Shown here piece by piece: positions 1-17,522 of a DNA stretch of 64,000 bases. The stretch's first letter is position 1. The number at the start of each line of letters is the position of its first letter. The position numbers were made by a program, and so were the translations under genes. The notes under the pieces were generated by a model. It was given only the letters and a program-made list of their open reading frames with translations, ran no database searches and was not told where the DNA came from. Source of the stretch: Vibrio sp. 16 (lineage in GTDB: Bacteria; Pseudomonadota; Gammaproteobacteria; Enterobacterales; Vibrionaceae); NCBI RefSeq assembly GCF_963681195.1, contig NZ_OY808997.1, forward strand, positions 2,356,001-2,420,000. The letters are read 5' to 3'.

Positions 1-2096
<2,096 letters not shown>

Positions 2097-2280
2097 ATAC
2101 AACCCCAAAGGGTCTTTGTTACGTAACCAAAGTTGTCTGCATTTTTATACATGTGCAGACACGATTTTGCCGGACTCAAATTCCAAGAACACTTGAATGT
2201 GTTGTTTGGTGTTTGTCATAAAGACAAACATTGAGAACTTTACAATCAACAATAATTTGTTGATTTGTCAGCTTTCCAAA

Positions 2281-2292
2281 TTGTTAAAGAGC
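2281..2292 (-). promoter_or_regulatory. spacer boxA antitermination site (second operon)
   Basis: The minus strand reads GCTCTTTAACAA between the tRNA cluster and the 23S. This matches the boxA of rRNA antitermination, bound by NusB/S10. The same motif occurs in the leader of each operon and in the other spacer. Confidence 0.7.
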
Positions 2293-2404
2293 TATGCTTT
2301 CCGAAGAAATACATTTTCTAAATATTCTTAGACGGTCGAAAACTCCAACCACACACGTTTTACTGAAGTGGTTTGGAAATCCTAATCCAAAAACATTTAG
2401 AGAA

Positions 2405-2480
2405 TGGTGGGCGATACCGGGCTCGAACCAGTGACCCCCTGCTTGTAAGGCAGGTGCTCTCCCAACTGAGCTAATCGCCC
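2405..2480 (-). tRNA. tRNA-Val (anticodon TAC)
   Basis: This is a 76-nt cloverleaf with encoded CCA. The acceptor GGGCGAT pairs with ATCGCCC, the anticodon loop reads CTTACAA and the T loop TTCGAGC. It lies in the 16S-23S spacer after tRNA-Lys and before the 23S. Confidence 0.96.
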
Positions 2481-2510
2481 ACATAAGTTTTGATTCTTCG
2501 TGGAGAAGAA

Positions 2511-2586
2511 TGGTGGGTCGTGCAGGATTCGAACCTGCGACCAATTGATTAAAAGTCAACTGCTCTACCAACTGAGCTAACGACCC
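2511..2586 (-). tRNA. tRNA-Lys (anticodon TTT)
   Basis: This is a 76-nt cloverleaf with encoded CCA. The acceptor GGGTCGT pairs with ACGACCC and the anticodon loop is CTTTTAA. It is the middle gene of the Glu-Lys-Val spacer cluster, a tRNA combination typical of some Vibrio rRNA operons. Confidence 0.96.
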
Positions 2587-2588
2587 AA

Positions 2589-2664
2589 TGGTATCCCGTA
2601 GGGGAGTCGAACCCCTGTTACCGCCGTGAAAGGGCGGTGTCCTAGGCCTCTAGACGAACGGGAC
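2589..2664 (-). tRNA. tRNA-Glu (anticodon TTC)
   Basis: This is a 76-nt cloverleaf with encoded CCA. The acceptor begins GTCCCGT and the anticodon loop CTTTCAC gives TTC. It is separated from tRNA-Lys by only two bases, so the two are cut from one precursor. Confidence 0.96.
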
Positions 2665-2752
2665 ACTAAGTTGAAGATATTGGGATATCTTCTATCTCTT
2701 AAACTTTATAAACCATCAATCTGTGTGAACACTCATCGCAATAATCATCGTA

Positions 2753-4304
<1,552 letters not shown>

Positions 4305-4475
4305 AAGATTTTGTTCGGCTCAATGAATACTGAACATTACATAAGTAATGTTTGAATTGACTGTGCTGAATCTTTCGATTCAATGGTCACTTCGTTTCAT
4401 TGAAACCTAATTTGAAACCGAAGCTTCTAATTGGATTATCATCAACGAGTGCCCACACAGATTGATAGGTTTATA

Positions 4476-4487
4476 TTGTTAAAGAGC
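4476..4487 (-). promoter_or_regulatory. leader boxA of second rRNA operon
   Basis: GCTCTTTAACAA on the minus strand, upstream of the 16S and followed by the conserved CAATCTGTGTGGGCACTCG leader segment. It should load the rRNA antitermination complex that keeps Rho from stopping transcription of this operon. Confidence 0.7.
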
Positions 4488-4524
4488 TTTGCTTTCAGCA
4501 CCTTAGCACTTAAGCAGGACGCGT

Positions 4525-4552
4525 ATATTACGCGATTGACTGTTGAAGTCAA
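4525..4552 (-). promoter_or_regulatory. rRNA promoter between the tandem operons
   Basis: Minus strand: -35 TTGACT (4547-4552), 16-bp spacer, -10 TAATAT (4525-4530), then a GC-rich discriminator ACGCGTCC as expected of a ppGpp-sensitive rRNA promoter. AT-rich DNA upstream (4555-4590) could act as an UP element. The operon behind it therefore has its own start, about 70-90 bp past the 5S of the preceding operon. I see only one clear promoter here, against two in front of the first operon. Confidence 0.8.
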
Positions 4553-4619
4553 CATAAAACTCTAAACTTTTTTAGAACTTTATGGTGACTTGCTTAGTAA
4601 ATAAGCAAAGTCGAAATTA

Positions 4620-4739
4620 AAGCCTGGCGATGTCCTACTCTCACATGGGGAAGCCCCACACTACCATCGGCGCTAATTCGTTTCACTTCTGAGTTCGGCA
4701 TGGAATCAGGTGGGTCCAAATCGCTATGGTCGCCAAGCA
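4620..4739 (-). rRNA. rrf: 5S ribosomal RNA
   Basis: The gene is 120 nt long, from TGCTTGGCGACC at 4739 to GCCAGGCTT at the 3' end, with complementary termini and the CCGAACTCAGAAG loop motif. It closes the complete operon. No strong U-tailed terminator follows it. The nearest hairpins (around 4596-4618 and 4562-4578) are imperfect or weak. Confidence 0.97.
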
Positions 4740-4821
4740 AATTCTTTAATCTGGAAAGCTGTTTGCGTTCTTACACATTCAATGTTCTAGTTTGAGTCCA
4801 TCAAAACCCTTTGGGTGTTGT

Positions 4822-7710
<2,889 letters not shown>

Positions 7711-7896
7711 ATACAACCCCAAAGGGTCTTCTAGTCAACTAACCAAAGTTGTCTGCATTTTTATACATGTGCAGACACGATTTTGCCGGACTCAAATTCC
7801 AAGAACACTTGAATGTGTCGTTTGGTGTTTGTCATAAAGACAAACATTGAGAACTTTACAATCAACAATAATTTGTTGATTTGTCAGCTTTCCAAA

Positions 7897-7908
7897 TTGT
7901 TAAAGAGC
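7897..7908 (-). promoter_or_regulatory. spacer boxA (first operon)
   Basis: GCTCTTTAACAA on the minus strand between tRNA-Ala and the 23S, equivalent to the site at 2281-2292. Confidence 0.65.
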
Positions 7909-7975
7909 TAGATTTCTAATGAAACCATTTTTAAAGACTCTGCCTTCTATTTAAAGAAAGAAGAACACTTAAAGA

Positions 7976-8051
7976 TGGTGGAGCTATGCGGGATCGAACC
8001 GCAGACCTCCTGCGTGCAAGGCAGGCGCTCTCCCAGCTGAGCTATAGCCCC
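7976..8051 (-). tRNA. tRNA-Ala (anticodon TGC)
   Basis: This is a 76-nt cloverleaf starting GGGGCTATAGCTCAGCTGGG with anticodon loop CTTGCAC. It is the second tRNA of the classical Ile-Ala spacer. Confidence 0.96.
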
Positions 8052-8089
8052 ATCAAGGTGTCGATACTGTATGCCAACTTCAAGGAAAT

Positions 8090-8166
8090 TGGTGGGTCTG
8101 AGTGGACTTGAACCACCGACCTCTCGCTTATCAGGCGAACGCTCTAACCACCTGAGCTACAGACCC
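8090..8166 (-). tRNA. tRNA-Ile (anticodon GAT)
   Basis: This is a 77-nt cloverleaf starting GGGTCTGTAGCTCAGGTGG with anticodon loop CTGATAA and encoded CCA. It directly follows the 16S in the transcript. Confidence 0.97.
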
Positions 8167-8230
8167 AGTATCGTCTCTAAAACGTATAAACCATCAATCT
8201 GTGTGAACACTCATCGCAATAATCATCGTA

Positions 8231-9782
<1,552 letters not shown>

Positions 9783-9953
9783 AAGATTTTGTTCGGCTCA
9801 ACGAATACTGAACATTACATAAGTAATGTTTGAATTGACTGTGCTGAGTCCGAAGACTCAATGGTCACTTCGTTTCATTGAAACCTAATTTGATACCGAA
9901 GTATCGAATTGGATTATCATCAACGAGTGCCCACACAGATTGATAGGTTTATA

Positions 9954-9965
9954 TTGTTAAAGAGC
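9954..9965 (-). promoter_or_regulatory. leader boxA of first rRNA operon
   Basis: GCTCTTTAACAA on the minus strand, 172 bp before the 16S, in a leader almost identical to that of the other operon. Confidence 0.7.
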
Positions 9966-10005
9966 TTTCTTCTTTGTGACTCACATCACTTCGGAAGAGG
10001 CAGCC

Positions 10006-10033
10006 ATTCTAGCGTTTCATTCTCAAGTGTCAA
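10006..10033 (-). promoter_or_regulatory. rRNA operon promoter P2
   Basis: Minus strand: -35 TTGACA (10028-10033), 16-bp spacer, -10 TAGAAT (10006-10011), discriminator GGCTGCC. AT-rich sequence lies immediately upstream. This is the promoter nearer to the 16S. Confidence 0.82.
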
Positions 10034-10142
10034 ACACTTTTTTGAATTTTTTATTTCAAACTTTTCAATTCGAAATTTGCTTAGTTGGCTTTACTGATTT
10101 ATCGCTGAAGCCTTGTGGCGTCTGCCGTGTCAGTGGATGCGC

Positions 10143-10170
10143 ATTATAGGGAGTTCTTGCTCTAGCGCAA
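10143..10170 (-). promoter_or_regulatory. rRNA operon promoter P1
   Basis: Minus strand: -35 TTGCGC (10165-10170), 16-bp spacer, consensus -10 TATAAT (10143-10148), GC-rich discriminator GCGCATCC. A-tract-rich DNA upstream (10171-10200) fits an UP element. Together with P2 this gives the tandem-promoter layout common to strong rRNA operons. Confidence 0.85.
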
Positions 10171-10230
10171 CCCCTTTTTTAAATAAATTTGGAAAAAATG
10201 ACTGTTCGTTGAATTAGTATTCAAAAGCAT

Positions 10231-10259
10231 AAAAAAAGAGAGCAAATTGCTCTCTTTTT
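10231..10259 (-). terminator. terminator of the ubiD-ferredoxin-fre operon
   Basis: GAGAGCAATTTGCTCTC hairpin flanked by A and T runs, 19 bp after the fre stop codon. It separates fre from the rRNA promoters. Confidence 0.88.
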
Positions 10260-10277
10260 GGTCTTTTTTAACTAAGT

Positions 10278-10991
10278 TTAGATAAATGCATAGGCATCAG
10301 CGAACATTCGATCGCTTTGCGCACCTTTATTTTGTGTAAATTGTTCGCGCGCAGCACCAGCCATTTCAAAGCGCCCTGCTATATAGATGTCATATTCTGC
10401 GAGAGAGTCAAAATCTTGCTCTACAGCCTGCAGCACATTACCGACCTTTCCAGTCCACTCTGTTGGAGCATCTTCGACAACAGGGACAAAGTGAACATTT
10501 TCATGTTTAGCTTCAATTTGCTCTAGCTCTTCTTTTGCATACAGTTGGCAATCATCACGGCCCCCCCAATACAAATGAATTTGGTTATTCAAGCTTTGAG
10601 CCACACAGTGATCCAGAATTGAGCGTACGTAACTAAAACCTGTACCACCCGCAATTAAAAGAATAGGACGTTCACTTTCTTCTTGAACCCAAGCATCACC
10701 ATGTGGCGCATCGATAGTAATATCACCACCGTTTGCTAGCGCGTCTTTCATTGCTTCAACAACTTCTAGAGCATACGCATTCTGCTCTGCCGCACCAATG
10801 TGCAACTCTAGCTCACCTTCATGGCGACAAGGGCTACTTGCAATCGAGAAAGGACGTTTGTCTTTTTCACCCATCACTACCATAAGGTATTGCCCTGCTT
10901 TAAATGCCACAGGCGTTTCTGGGTGAAGTAGAATTTGATAAGTATTACAAGCTAACGGCTTAATAGACTTTACTTTACATTGGATGGTCAT
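10278..10991 (-). CDS. fre: NAD(P)H-flavin reductase
   Basis: The product has 237 aa and reduces free flavins with NAD(P)H in the cytoplasm, supplying FMNH2/FADH2 to partner enzymes and ferric reduction. The FAD-binding beta-barrel carries RPFSIAS near residue 46. The nucleotide-binding half begins with [14 protein letters not shown] near 110-125 and ends with the ferredoxin-reductase-type YIAGRFEM motif. Length matches E. coli Fre (about 233 aa). It is the last gene of a minus-strand operon after ubiD and a small [2Fe-2S] ferredoxin, 14 bp behind the ferredoxin stop. The neighbouring ferredoxin makes a role as electron donor to an iron-sulfur partner possible, but this is inference. Symbol assigned by similarity; LuxG-type reductases are close relatives. 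Confidence 0.9.
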   Translation of the reverse strand: MTIQCKVKSIKPLACNTYQILLHPETPVAFKAGQYLMVVMGEKDKRPFSIASSPCRHEGELELHIGAAEQNAYALEVVEAMKDALANGGDITIDAPHGDAWVQEESERPILLIAGGTGFSYVRSILDHCVAQSLNNQIHLYWGGRDDCQLYAKEELEQIEAKHENVHFVPVVEDAPTEWTGKVGNVLQAVEQDFDSLAEYDIYIAGRFEMAGAAREQFTQNKGAQSDRMFADAYAFI

Positions 10992-11005
10992 GGTCTTCCT
11001 CTTAC

Positions 11006-11275
11006 TTACTCCTCAAAAGTAAGTACTAAATTACTTTCGGCTACTGCCTGACAAGCAAATATCCAACCTTGTTGCTGCTCTTTCTCTGTGAGCATGGGTT
11101 CAAGATCGTAACTTACTGTTCCTTCAAGTTTACGGCACAGACAGGCTGCACACGCTCCAACCTGGCAACGATGTGGAAAGCGTATATTATTGTTGAGCGC
11201 CGCTTCCAGCACCGTTTGCCCATCTTGCGCCTCAAAACAAATTCCTTGAGGCTGCAAGCGTATTATTTTGCTCAT
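11006..11275 (-). CDS. [2Fe-2S] plant-type ferredoxin
   Basis: A small 89-aa electron carrier with the cysteine pattern C-x4-C-x2-C (CQVGACAAC, about residues 37-45) and a fourth cysteine in IFACQAV near residue 74. This is the signature of chloroplast-type [2Fe-2S] ferredoxins. Its ATG overlaps the ubiD stop by 4 bp and fre follows 14 bp later, so the three are co-transcribed and probably translationally coupled. Together ferredoxin and Fre look like a split version of the fused ferredoxin-reductase modules that feed oxygenases. The redox partner cannot be told from the sequence. It is not YfaE by context, because no ribonucleotide reductase genes are adjacent. Confidence 0.85.
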   Translation of the reverse strand: MSKIIRLQPQGICFEAQDGQTVLEAALNNNIRFPHRCQVGACAACLCRKLEGTVSYDLEPMLTEKEQQQGWIFACQAVAESNLVLTFEE

Positions 11276-13128
11276 GATATACCGAGCTTACTCCACTTAG
11301 CATCGACTTGTGCGACTAACTGTGGGTCTTTCTTAATTGGGATACCCCACTCTCGATCAACTTCCCCAGCAAATTTATTTGTCGCATCTAACCCTAGTTT
11401 AGAACAGCGTCCGTTCTCAGCTCGAATTTGTACTGTGTCTCTGGCTGGATCCATACGAGTTGTCATCGCCCAAATCACATCATTCCAATCATGGACATCG
11501 ACATCTTCATCGCAAAGGATGGCAAATTTACTGTCGGTGTGTTGCTCTAACCACGTCCAGACTTTTTCCATCAGCTGTCTTGACTGGCCTGATTGGTTCT
11601 TACGCATAGAGATAATCACAAAGCGATCATTCTGTGCTGAACTTGGCAGCGCGATATCCACCACCTCTGGATTATCGGATTTAAACCTTGCGAGCGCCTC
11701 ACTATCTACTGAAACATGAGAGATTGCATTCAGTTCTGGCGAAGTGGCGTTTTCTGCATCCCATTTAATCGTTGCGTCCATACCCATCTTCGAACCAAGA
11801 CCGACAACAGGAGATGCAAAATCGAGAGAATCAATAGGCGTATTTTCTATCATGAGTGTGTCACGCACTGGCTCCATATTGTCAGCCATGGCTTTGACCA
11901 CATCGTCCCAGCAACGTGCATTAACGCTCTCATCGCATACCACTACAAATTTGGTATACATAAACTGGCGTAGGAAAGACCATACCCCAAGCATTACGCG
12001 CTTGGCGTGACCTGGGTATTGCTTCTTCATGGTTACCACCGCCATTCGGTACGAGCAACCTTCTGGTGGTAGATAAAAATCTTCTATCTCAGGAAACTGC
12101 TTTTGCAAAATCGGCACGAACACTTCATTCAGCGCGACACCCAATACCGCAGGTTCATCTGGCGGACGACCTGTGTAGGTACTGTGATAAATGGGATCTT
12201 TACGCATGGTAATGTGCGTGATGGTAAACACGTGGTGCTTTTCTTTTTCGTTGTAGTAGCCAGTATGATCGCCATAAGGCCCTTCATCCGCATATTCGTT
12301 TGGATCGATATACCCTTCCATCACGATTTCCGCGCTTGCTGGTACTTCAAGATCGTTACTGACCGATTTGACGACTTCAGTTTTACTGCCACGTAGTAAG
12401 CCGGCAAATGCATACTCAGATAATGTATCTGGTACTGGTGTTACCGCTCCTAAGATGGTCGCCGGATCTGCACCAAAAGCTACTGATATTGGGAAAGGCT
12501 TTCCAGGATTGGTTTCCATCCAATCACGCAGATCAAGAGCTCCACCACGGTGAGCCAGCCAACGCATGATGATTTTGTTTTTACCAATCTTCTGCTGACG
12601 GTAAATACCTAGGTTCTGGCGTTTCTTATGCGGGCCACGCGTAACAGTCAAACCCCAAGTCAATAAAGGGGCCACGTCATCTTGCCAGCAACTCATCACT
12701 GGGATTTTATCGAGGTCCACGTCTTCACCCTGCCAAACTACTTCTTGGCAAGGTGCTTTACGCAGCCTTTTAGCGGGCATATTGAGTACTTGTTTAAAGA
12801 CGGGGATCTTTTCAATCGCGTCTTTAAAACCACGTGGCGGCTCAGGCTCTTTCAGGTAAGCCAACAATTTCCCCACTTCACGTAGCTCTTTAACTTCGCT
12901 ACGTCCCATACCAATAGCAACGCGCTCTGGCGTGCCAAATAAGTTGGTAAGCACGGGTACGTCATAACCAATTGGGTTTTCAAACAACAAAGCAGGGCCT
13001 CCCGCTCGAAGCGTTCGGTCGCTGATCTCGGTCATTTCGTAATGTGGGTCAACAGGGTGAGTAATGCGTTTCAGCTTGCCCTCTTGCTCTAAGTGGGCAA
13101 TAAAGTCGCGTAGATCCTTAAAACTCAT
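11272..13128 (-). CDS. ubiD: 4-hydroxy-3-polyprenylbenzoate decarboxylase, long form
   Basis: The product has 618 aa. It removes the carboxyl group from 3-polyprenyl-4-hydroxybenzoate in ubiquinone synthesis, using the prenylated flavin made by UbiX. UbiD-family features are QNLGIYRQQ (about 171-179, metal/flavin side) and the acidic active-site stretch with [12 protein letters not shown] (281-292). E. coli UbiD is 497 aa. The excess here comes from a duplicated C-terminal segment: residues about 360-456 resemble 501-586 (TMKK..GHAKRVM..VW matching SMRK..GQSRQLM..VW, and [11 protein letters not shown] matching [11 protein letters not shown]). The canonical [13 protein letters not shown] is only in the first copy, while the canonical C-terminus ([11 protein letters not shown]) follows the second. 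First gene of a three-gene operon. Confidence 0.95.
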   Translation of the reverse strand: MSFKDLRDFIAHLEQEGKLKRITHPVDPHYEMTEISDRTLRAGGPALLFENPIGYDVPVLTNLFGTPERVAIGMGRSEVKELREVGKLLAYLKEPEPPRGFKDAIEKIPVFKQVLNMPAKRLRKAPCQEVVWQGEDVDLDKIPVMSCWQDDVAPLLTWGLTVTRGPHKKRQNLGIYRQQKIGKNKIIMRWLAHRGGALDLRDWMETNPGKPFPISVAFGADPATILGAVTPVPDTLSEYAFAGLLRGSKTEVVKSVSNDLEVPASAEIVMEGYIDPNEYADEGPYGDHTGYYNEKEKHHVFTITHITMRKDPIYHSTYTGRPPDEPAVLGVALNEVFVPILQKQFPEIEDFYLPPEGCSYRMAVVTMKKQYPGHAKRVMLGVWSFLRQFMYTKFVVVCDESVNARCWDDVVKAMADNMEPVRDTLMIENTPIDSLDFASPVVGLGSKMGMDATIKWDAENATSPELNAISHVSVDSEALARFKSDNPEVVDIALPSSAQNDRFVIISMRKNQSGQSRQLMEKVWTWLEQHTDSKFAILCDEDVDVHDWNDVIWAMTTRMDPARDTVQIRAENGRCSKLGLDATNKFAGEVDREWGIPIKKDPQLVAQVDAKWSKLGIS

Positions 13129-13167
13129 AGGCCTTCTAATGGCTGGTTAAACTACAGGCAGTATATC

Positions 13168-13197
13168 AAAAAGAGGGATCATCCGATCCCTCTTTTT
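13168..13197 (-). terminator. terminator after the HEAT-like exported protein gene
   Basis: GAGGGATC-ATCC-GATCCCTC hairpin with A and T runs on both sides, 27 bp past the stop at 13224. It also lies just upstream of ubiD, so it isolates the two minus-strand units. Confidence 0.88.
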
Positions 13198-13223
13198 ATT
13201 GTGGTTATTTCACGCTAAGTCAG

Positions 13224-14216
13224 CTATTTAGCCAGAGCATTGAGAATGGCACTACTGCGGACCTTTTGGTTGTGGCTGGCTAACTCTTCAAGCCAGTTAC
13301 TGTACCCCTGACGGGCTAACTCTTGAGCGACAAACGGGGCATCATCTTTCAGTGCCATACGCTCAATCAAGAAGGCTTTTACCTCTTGATTCATAGGTTT
13401 TATCCGTGTGAGCTCTTTTAATGCGTGTTCTTTTAAACTCGGGTTTTGCGAAGCAAGCATGATCTGTTGTAGCGAGAAGTCATCGCCAACCTTAGCCAAC
13501 CTCGTGAGTTCTTGCTGGCTGTTAAAATCTGCGCGCATTAGCCACACCAGTTTATACACATCCGCATCTTCACTCACTTGCGCCAAGCGAACCATCACAT
13601 CGGAAGATGGCAACCAACTTACAATGGCAGAGTCTGTGAACTGCTGGGTGATACTTTTCACCGCCTCTGGAGACAAGCTATCTAGTTCACGGATAAGTAA
13701 TGCTTCACGTGTTTGGACCTGATATTCACTGCCAGATAACCAATCTTGTAGAACAAGCTCCCCTCGCTCTGCTTGCAAGACAAAATCGAGAGTTGATTGA
13801 TCTTGACGCCATTGCTTGAGTAAGCGACTTGCGATGGCGGGATAGTTAAACGCGGGAACTGAAAACTCATAACCATCCCCCCGTTCTAATACTTGATAGG
13901 TAGGGACTCGTGTTTTTTGCTGCTCTACAAATAACGCCATTTTAGGGGTAAGCACGACCTGTTGCTGCTCGATTTTGTCAAGAAGCAGGTATCTAGAAAC
14001 CTCTTGCTGAGGTAAAGAAAGTCGTTCGAGCGCGAAATTGAGGGAATCGATATTATCTTCAACAGCATATTGAAGTAATTGAGCGACTTTTTGGTGAATT
14101 TGCTCATCTTCCAAGAGCAATTCCACTCGAGCAGGTGCCATCTCCGTTGCTGAGACGGTTGGCGCTCCTAAAAGTAATGCGGATAGGAGTACCGACGACA
14201 ACATTCCTTGTTGCAT
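13224..14216 (-). CDS. exported alpha-helical protein, HEAT-like repeats, unknown function
   Basis: The product has 330 aa. I chose the start MQQGMLSSVLL because AAGGAGGT lies 4 bp in front of this ATG; a longer in-frame reading would add 23 unconvincing residues. A signal peptide (about residues 1-24, ending SATEMA) sends it to the periplasm. The rest is helical. The second half shows irregular repeats of about 30 residues rich in LA, LxxLA and ALKEL patterns (for example LQQIMLASQNPSLKEHALKEL), suggesting a HEAT-type superhelix that binds another protein. No catalytic motif is seen. It is a single-gene unit between terminators, next to rho. I do not recognise a named family. Confidence 0.75.
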   Translation of the reverse strand: MQQGMLSSVLLSALLLGAPTVSATEMAPARVELLLEDEQIHQKVAQLLQYAVEDNIDSLNFALERLSLPQQEVSRYLLLDKIEQQQVVLTPKMALFVEQQKTRVPTYQVLERGDGYEFSVPAFNYPAIASRLLKQWRQDQSTLDFVLQAERGELVLQDWLSGSEYQVQTREALLIRELDSLSPEAVKSITQQFTDSAIVSWLPSSDVMVRLAQVSEDADVYKLVWLMRADFNSQQELTRLAKVGDDFSLQQIMLASQNPSLKEHALKELTRIKPMNQEVKAFLIERMALKDDAPFVAQELARQGYSNWLEELASHNQKVRSSAILNALAK

Positions 14217-14272
14217 GTTAACCTCCTTGTAACATTTAACTCCATTGTGCGTGTTATCAGTAGATAATGCAA

Positions 14273-14304
14273 ACAAAAACGCCACCGGCTTAGCGGTGGC
14301 GTTT
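14273..14304 (-). terminator. rho terminator
   Basis: ACGCCACCG-CTAAG-CGGTGGCGT hairpin followed by TTTTTGTTT on the minus strand, 20 bp after the rho stop. Confidence 0.88.
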
Positions 14305-14324
14305 GGGAATCAAATCTTCAGCGA

Positions 14325-15584
14325 TTACTGACGACGCATTGCATCGAAAAACTCATCATTGGTCTTTGTCATCGCAAGTTTATCGATTAGGAATTCCATT
14401 GCATCGATCTCGCCCATTGGGTGAACAATCTTACGCAGAATCCACATCTTCTGTAGTTCATCGTTTTTCGTTAGAAGTTCTTCACGACGAGTGCCCGAGC
14501 GGTTGAAGTCAATTGCTGGGAAGACGCGCTTCTCTGCAATCTTACGGTTCAGGTGGATTTCCATGTTACCTGTACCTTTAAACTCTTCGTAGATAACTTC
14601 ATCCATTTTAGAGCCTGTATCAACAAGCGCTGTTGCAAGGATCGTTAAGCTACCGCCTTCTTCAACATTACGAGCTGCACCGAAGAAACGCTTAGGACGG
14701 TGAAGTGCGTTTGCATCCACACCACCCGTTAGTACTTTACCTGACGAAGGCACAACAGTGTTGTATGCACGAGCAAGACGAGTGATTGAGTCAAGCAGGA
14801 TAACCACGTCTTTTTTGTGTTCAACAAGACGTTTCGCTTTCTCGATTACCATCTCTGCGACTTGAACGTGGCGAGATGCTGGCTCATCAAACGTTGACGC
14901 GACTACTTCACCTTTAACCAAGCGTTGCATCTCAGTTACTTCTTCCGGACGTTCGTCAATAAGAAGTACCATCAGCTCACACTCTGGGTGGTTGTAAGCG
15001 ATGCTTTGAGCGATGTTCTGTAGCAACATTGTTTTACCCGCTTTTGGCGGAGCAACAATCAGACCACGTTGACCTTTACCAATTGGTGAAGCTAAGTCTA
15101 GAACACGTGCTGTGATATCTTCTGTCGAACCGTTACCACGCTCCATCACCATACGCTCATTGGCGTGCAGTGGCGTCAAGTTTTCAAATAGAATCTTGTT
15201 ACGCGCGTTGTCTGGCTTATCATCATTAACTGTATTGACTTTCAGTAGCGCAAAGTAGCGTTCACCGTCTTTAGGTGGACGAATCTTACCAGCGATTGAA
15301 TCACCCGTACGTAAGTTAAAACGACGGATCTGACTCGGTGACACGTAAATGTCGTCCGGACCTGCTAGGTAAGAGCTGTCTGCACTACGCAAGAAACCAA
15401 AGCCGTCTTGCAGAATTTCTAGAACCCCGTCGCCGAAAATGTCTTCGCCGCTCTTAGCATGCGCTTTTAGGATTGCGAAGATAATATCTTGTTTTCTTAG
15501 ACGAGCTAGGTTCTCTAGGCCTAGGCTTTCGCCAAGTTTAACAAGATCAGACACAGGTCTGTTCTTCAGTTCTGTTAGATTCAT
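14325..15584 (-). CDS. rho: transcription termination factor Rho
   Basis: The product has 419 aa, exactly the E. coli length when started at [12 protein letters not shown]. An in-frame TTG 24 bp upstream would add eight residues with no family support. The N-terminal RNA-binding domain contains DGFGFLRS and [10 protein letters not shown]. The RecA-like motor carries Walker A APPKAGKT (about 178-185), Walker [10 protein letters not shown], the Q-loop and R-loop. Rho is a hexameric RNA-dependent ATPase that ends untranslated transcripts. The leader between the trxA terminator (15734-15762) and the start is about 150 bp. In other bacteria such a leader carries Rho autoregulation, but nothing here proves it. 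Confidence 0.98.
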   Translation of the reverse strand: MNLTELKNRPVSDLVKLGESLGLENLARLRKQDIIFAILKAHAKSGEDIFGDGVLEILQDGFGFLRSADSSYLAGPDDIYVSPSQIRRFNLRTGDSIAGKIRPPKDGERYFALLKVNTVNDDKPDNARNKILFENLTPLHANERMVMERGNGSTEDITARVLDLASPIGKGQRGLIVAPPKAGKTMLLQNIAQSIAYNHPECELMVLLIDERPEEVTEMQRLVKGEVVASTFDEPASRHVQVAEMVIEKAKRLVEHKKDVVILLDSITRLARAYNTVVPSSGKVLTGGVDANALHRPKRFFGAARNVEEGGSLTILATALVDTGSKMDEVIYEEFKGTGNMEIHLNRKIAEKRVFPAIDFNRSGTRREELLTKNDELQKMWILRKIVHPMGEIDAMEFLIDKLAMTKTNDEFFDAMRRQ

Positions 15585-15733
15585 GGTGGTTGATGCTTGT
15601 TTAGTCAAAATAAGGATCTGTTATTTGGTTAAGATGGATTTGGTCACAGGATCGACCAAGAAGAGAACTTGTATAATTAACGTGCGATAAACTAGCACTA
15701 AATAGTAGCCTAGTCTAGATTTTGTTGATGTTC

Positions 15734-15762
15734 AAAAACAAAACCGTGCCTTAAGCACGGTC
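15734..15762 (-). terminator. trxA terminator
   Basis: CCGTGC-TTAAG-GCACGG hairpin followed by TTTTGTTTTTG on the minus strand, 15 bp after the trxA stop. It separates trxA from rho. Confidence 0.9.
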
Positions 15763-15776
15763 TTCTTTCACAACGC

Positions 15777-16103
15777 TTATAGGTTTGCGTCTAGGAACTC
15801 TTTTAGTTGAGTTTTAGACAGCGCGCCCACTTTCGTTGCTGCTACGTTACCGTCTTTAAATAGAAGCAACGTTGGAATACCACGGATACCAAATTTAGGT
15901 GGTGTACCTGCGTTTTGGTCGATATTTAGTTTACCGATAGTGAGTTTGCCTTCGTACTCATCTGCGATTTCGTCTAGGATAGGAGCGATCATCTTACAAG
16001 GACCACACCACTCCGCCCAAAAATCAACAAGAACTGGGCCTGCAGCATTGATTACATCGTTTTCAAAACCGTCATCAGTAAGCTGCAAAATCTTATCACT
16101 CAT
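15777..16103 (-). CDS. trxA: thioredoxin 1
   Basis: The product has 108 aa and carries the active-site WCGPC at about residues 32-36 in [14 protein letters not shown], plus the cis-proline GIPTLLLF near 75. It reduces protein disulfides in the cytoplasm using electrons from thioredoxin reductase. The start MSDKILQ is chosen because it gives the standard length and has TTGGAG in front; a longer in-frame ATG 36 bp upstream is less likely. It is divergent from rhlB (111 bp gap) and upstream of rho, the E. coli gene order. Confidence 0.98.
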   Translation of the reverse strand: MSDKILQLTDDGFENDVINAAGPVLVDFWAEWCGPCKMIAPILDEIADEYEGKLTIGKLNIDQNAGTPPKFGIRGIPTLLLFKDGNVAATKVGALSKTQLKEFLDANL

Positions 16104-16214
16104 CTTCCACTCCAATGTGTTTTTCTGAACTGGTTGCATGATAACCAGTATTTAGATGCCCTATTGGAATGTATTTACTTTCGTATTGCAAGCTTAAGCT
16201 GATATTCTATAGCC

Positions 16215-17516
16215 ATGAAAAAGACGCATATCACAGAGCAAAAGTTCGCCGATTTGGGTTTACACCCTCAAATTACTGAAGGTCTGGAGAAAAAAGGGTT
16301 CGAATTTTGTACCCCGATCCAAGCCTTGGCGTTGCCGGTACTGCTCACCGGCCAAGACATCGCAGGCCAAGCCCAAACGGGTACAGGTAAGACATTAGCC
16401 TTCCTGACTGCTACTTTTAACCACTTACTCACGACGTCTGAGCATGAAGGCCGTAAGCCAACTCAGCCACGCGCAATCATTATGGCGCCAACACGTGAGC
16501 TGGCGATTCAGATCTATAATGATGCTGAACCACTAATCGCAAGCACAGGTATCAAAGCTGCGCTTGCTTATGGCGGTGAAAGCTATGATAAGCAGCTCGC
16601 TAAGCTTGAAGATGGTGTTGACGTATTGATTGGTACAACGGGTCGCATCATCGATTTCTACAAGCAGCGTGTGTTTAACTTAAACCACATTCAAGCTGTC
16701 GTCCTTGATGAAGCAGACCGTATGTTCGATCTTGGCTTTATTAAAGACATCCGTTTCTTGTTCCGTCGTATGCCTGAGCCAAAAGAGCGCTTGAACATGC
16801 TGTTCTCAGCAACACTTTCTTACCGCGTTCAAGAGCTTGCTTTCGAACACATGCATAACCCTGAGCATGTTGTTGTTGAGCCAGAAGTCAAAACTGGTCA
16901 CCGCATTCAAGAAGAGTTGTTCTACCCTTCTAACGAACACAAAATGGCGCTACTGCAAACACTTATTGAAGAAGAGTGGCCAGAGCGTGCGATCATTTTC
17001 GCCAATACTAAGCACAAATGTGAGTCCATTTGGGGCCACTTAGCGGCCGATGGTCATCGTGTTGGTCTTCTTACAGGTGATGTGCCACAGAAAAAACGTG
17101 AGCGTATCCTTGAGCAATTCACTAAAGGTGATGTCGATCTGCTGGTTGCAACCGATGTTGCCGCGCGCGGTTTGCATATCCCGCAAGTGACGCATGTATT
17201 TAACTTCGATCTACCTGATGATTGTGAAGACTACGTTCACCGTATTGGCCGTACAGGTCGTGCTGGCGCAAGCGGTCACTCAATCAGCTTTGCGTGTGAA
17301 GATTACGCGATCAACCTCCCACCGATCGAAGAATACATTGAGCACACAATCCCGGTATCGGATTATGACCCAAGTGCCCTAATCGAAGATTTACCTGCGC
17401 CTATTCGCATGCGTTCAAACCGTCCGCAGCAGCGTCGCACCAATACAGGTGGATCTCGCTCGGGTAACCGTCGTCAAAACAATCGCTCTCGCCAGCGCCA
17501 ACCAAAGGATTCTTAA
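16215..17516 (+). CDS. rhlB: ATP-dependent RNA helicase RhlB
   Basis: A DEAD-box helicase of 433 aa. The Q motif is FCTPIQ, motif I AQTGTGKT (about 53-60), motif II DEAD, motif III SAT and motif [10 protein letters not shown]. In the family RhlB unwinds RNA for PNPase and RNase E in the degradosome. The C-terminal tail (about 400-433) is rich in R, N, Q and S, a basic disordered RNA-binding tail. Six bases separate its stop from gppA, so the two form an operon, and it is divergent from trxA as in E. coli. Confidence 0.96.
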   Translation: MKKTHITEQKFADLGLHPQITEGLEKKGFEFCTPIQALALPVLLTGQDIAGQAQTGTGKTLAFLTATFNHLLTTSEHEGRKPTQPRAIIMAPTRELAIQIYNDAEPLIASTGIKAALAYGGESYDKQLAKLEDGVDVLIGTTGRIIDFYKQRVFNLNHIQAVVLDEADRMFDLGFIKDIRFLFRRMPEPKERLNMLFSATLSYRVQELAFEHMHNPEHVVVEPEVKTGHRIQEELFYPSNEHKMALLQTLIEEEWPERAIIFANTKHKCESIWGHLAADGHRVGLLTGDVPQKKRERILEQFTKGDVDLLVATDVAARGLHIPQVTHVFNFDLPDDCEDYVHRIGRTGRAGASGHSISFACEDYAINLPPIEEYIEHTIPVSDYDPSALIEDLPAPIRMRSNRPQQRRTNTGGSRSGNRRQNNRSRQRQPKDS

Positions 17517-17522
17517 GCGTCT

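Noticed and set aside
15585..15608. Eight-residue N-terminal extension of Rho from an upstream TTG
   Set aside because: MNLTELKN is the conserved start of Rho and gives exactly the 419-residue family length; the extension has no ribosome-binding site.
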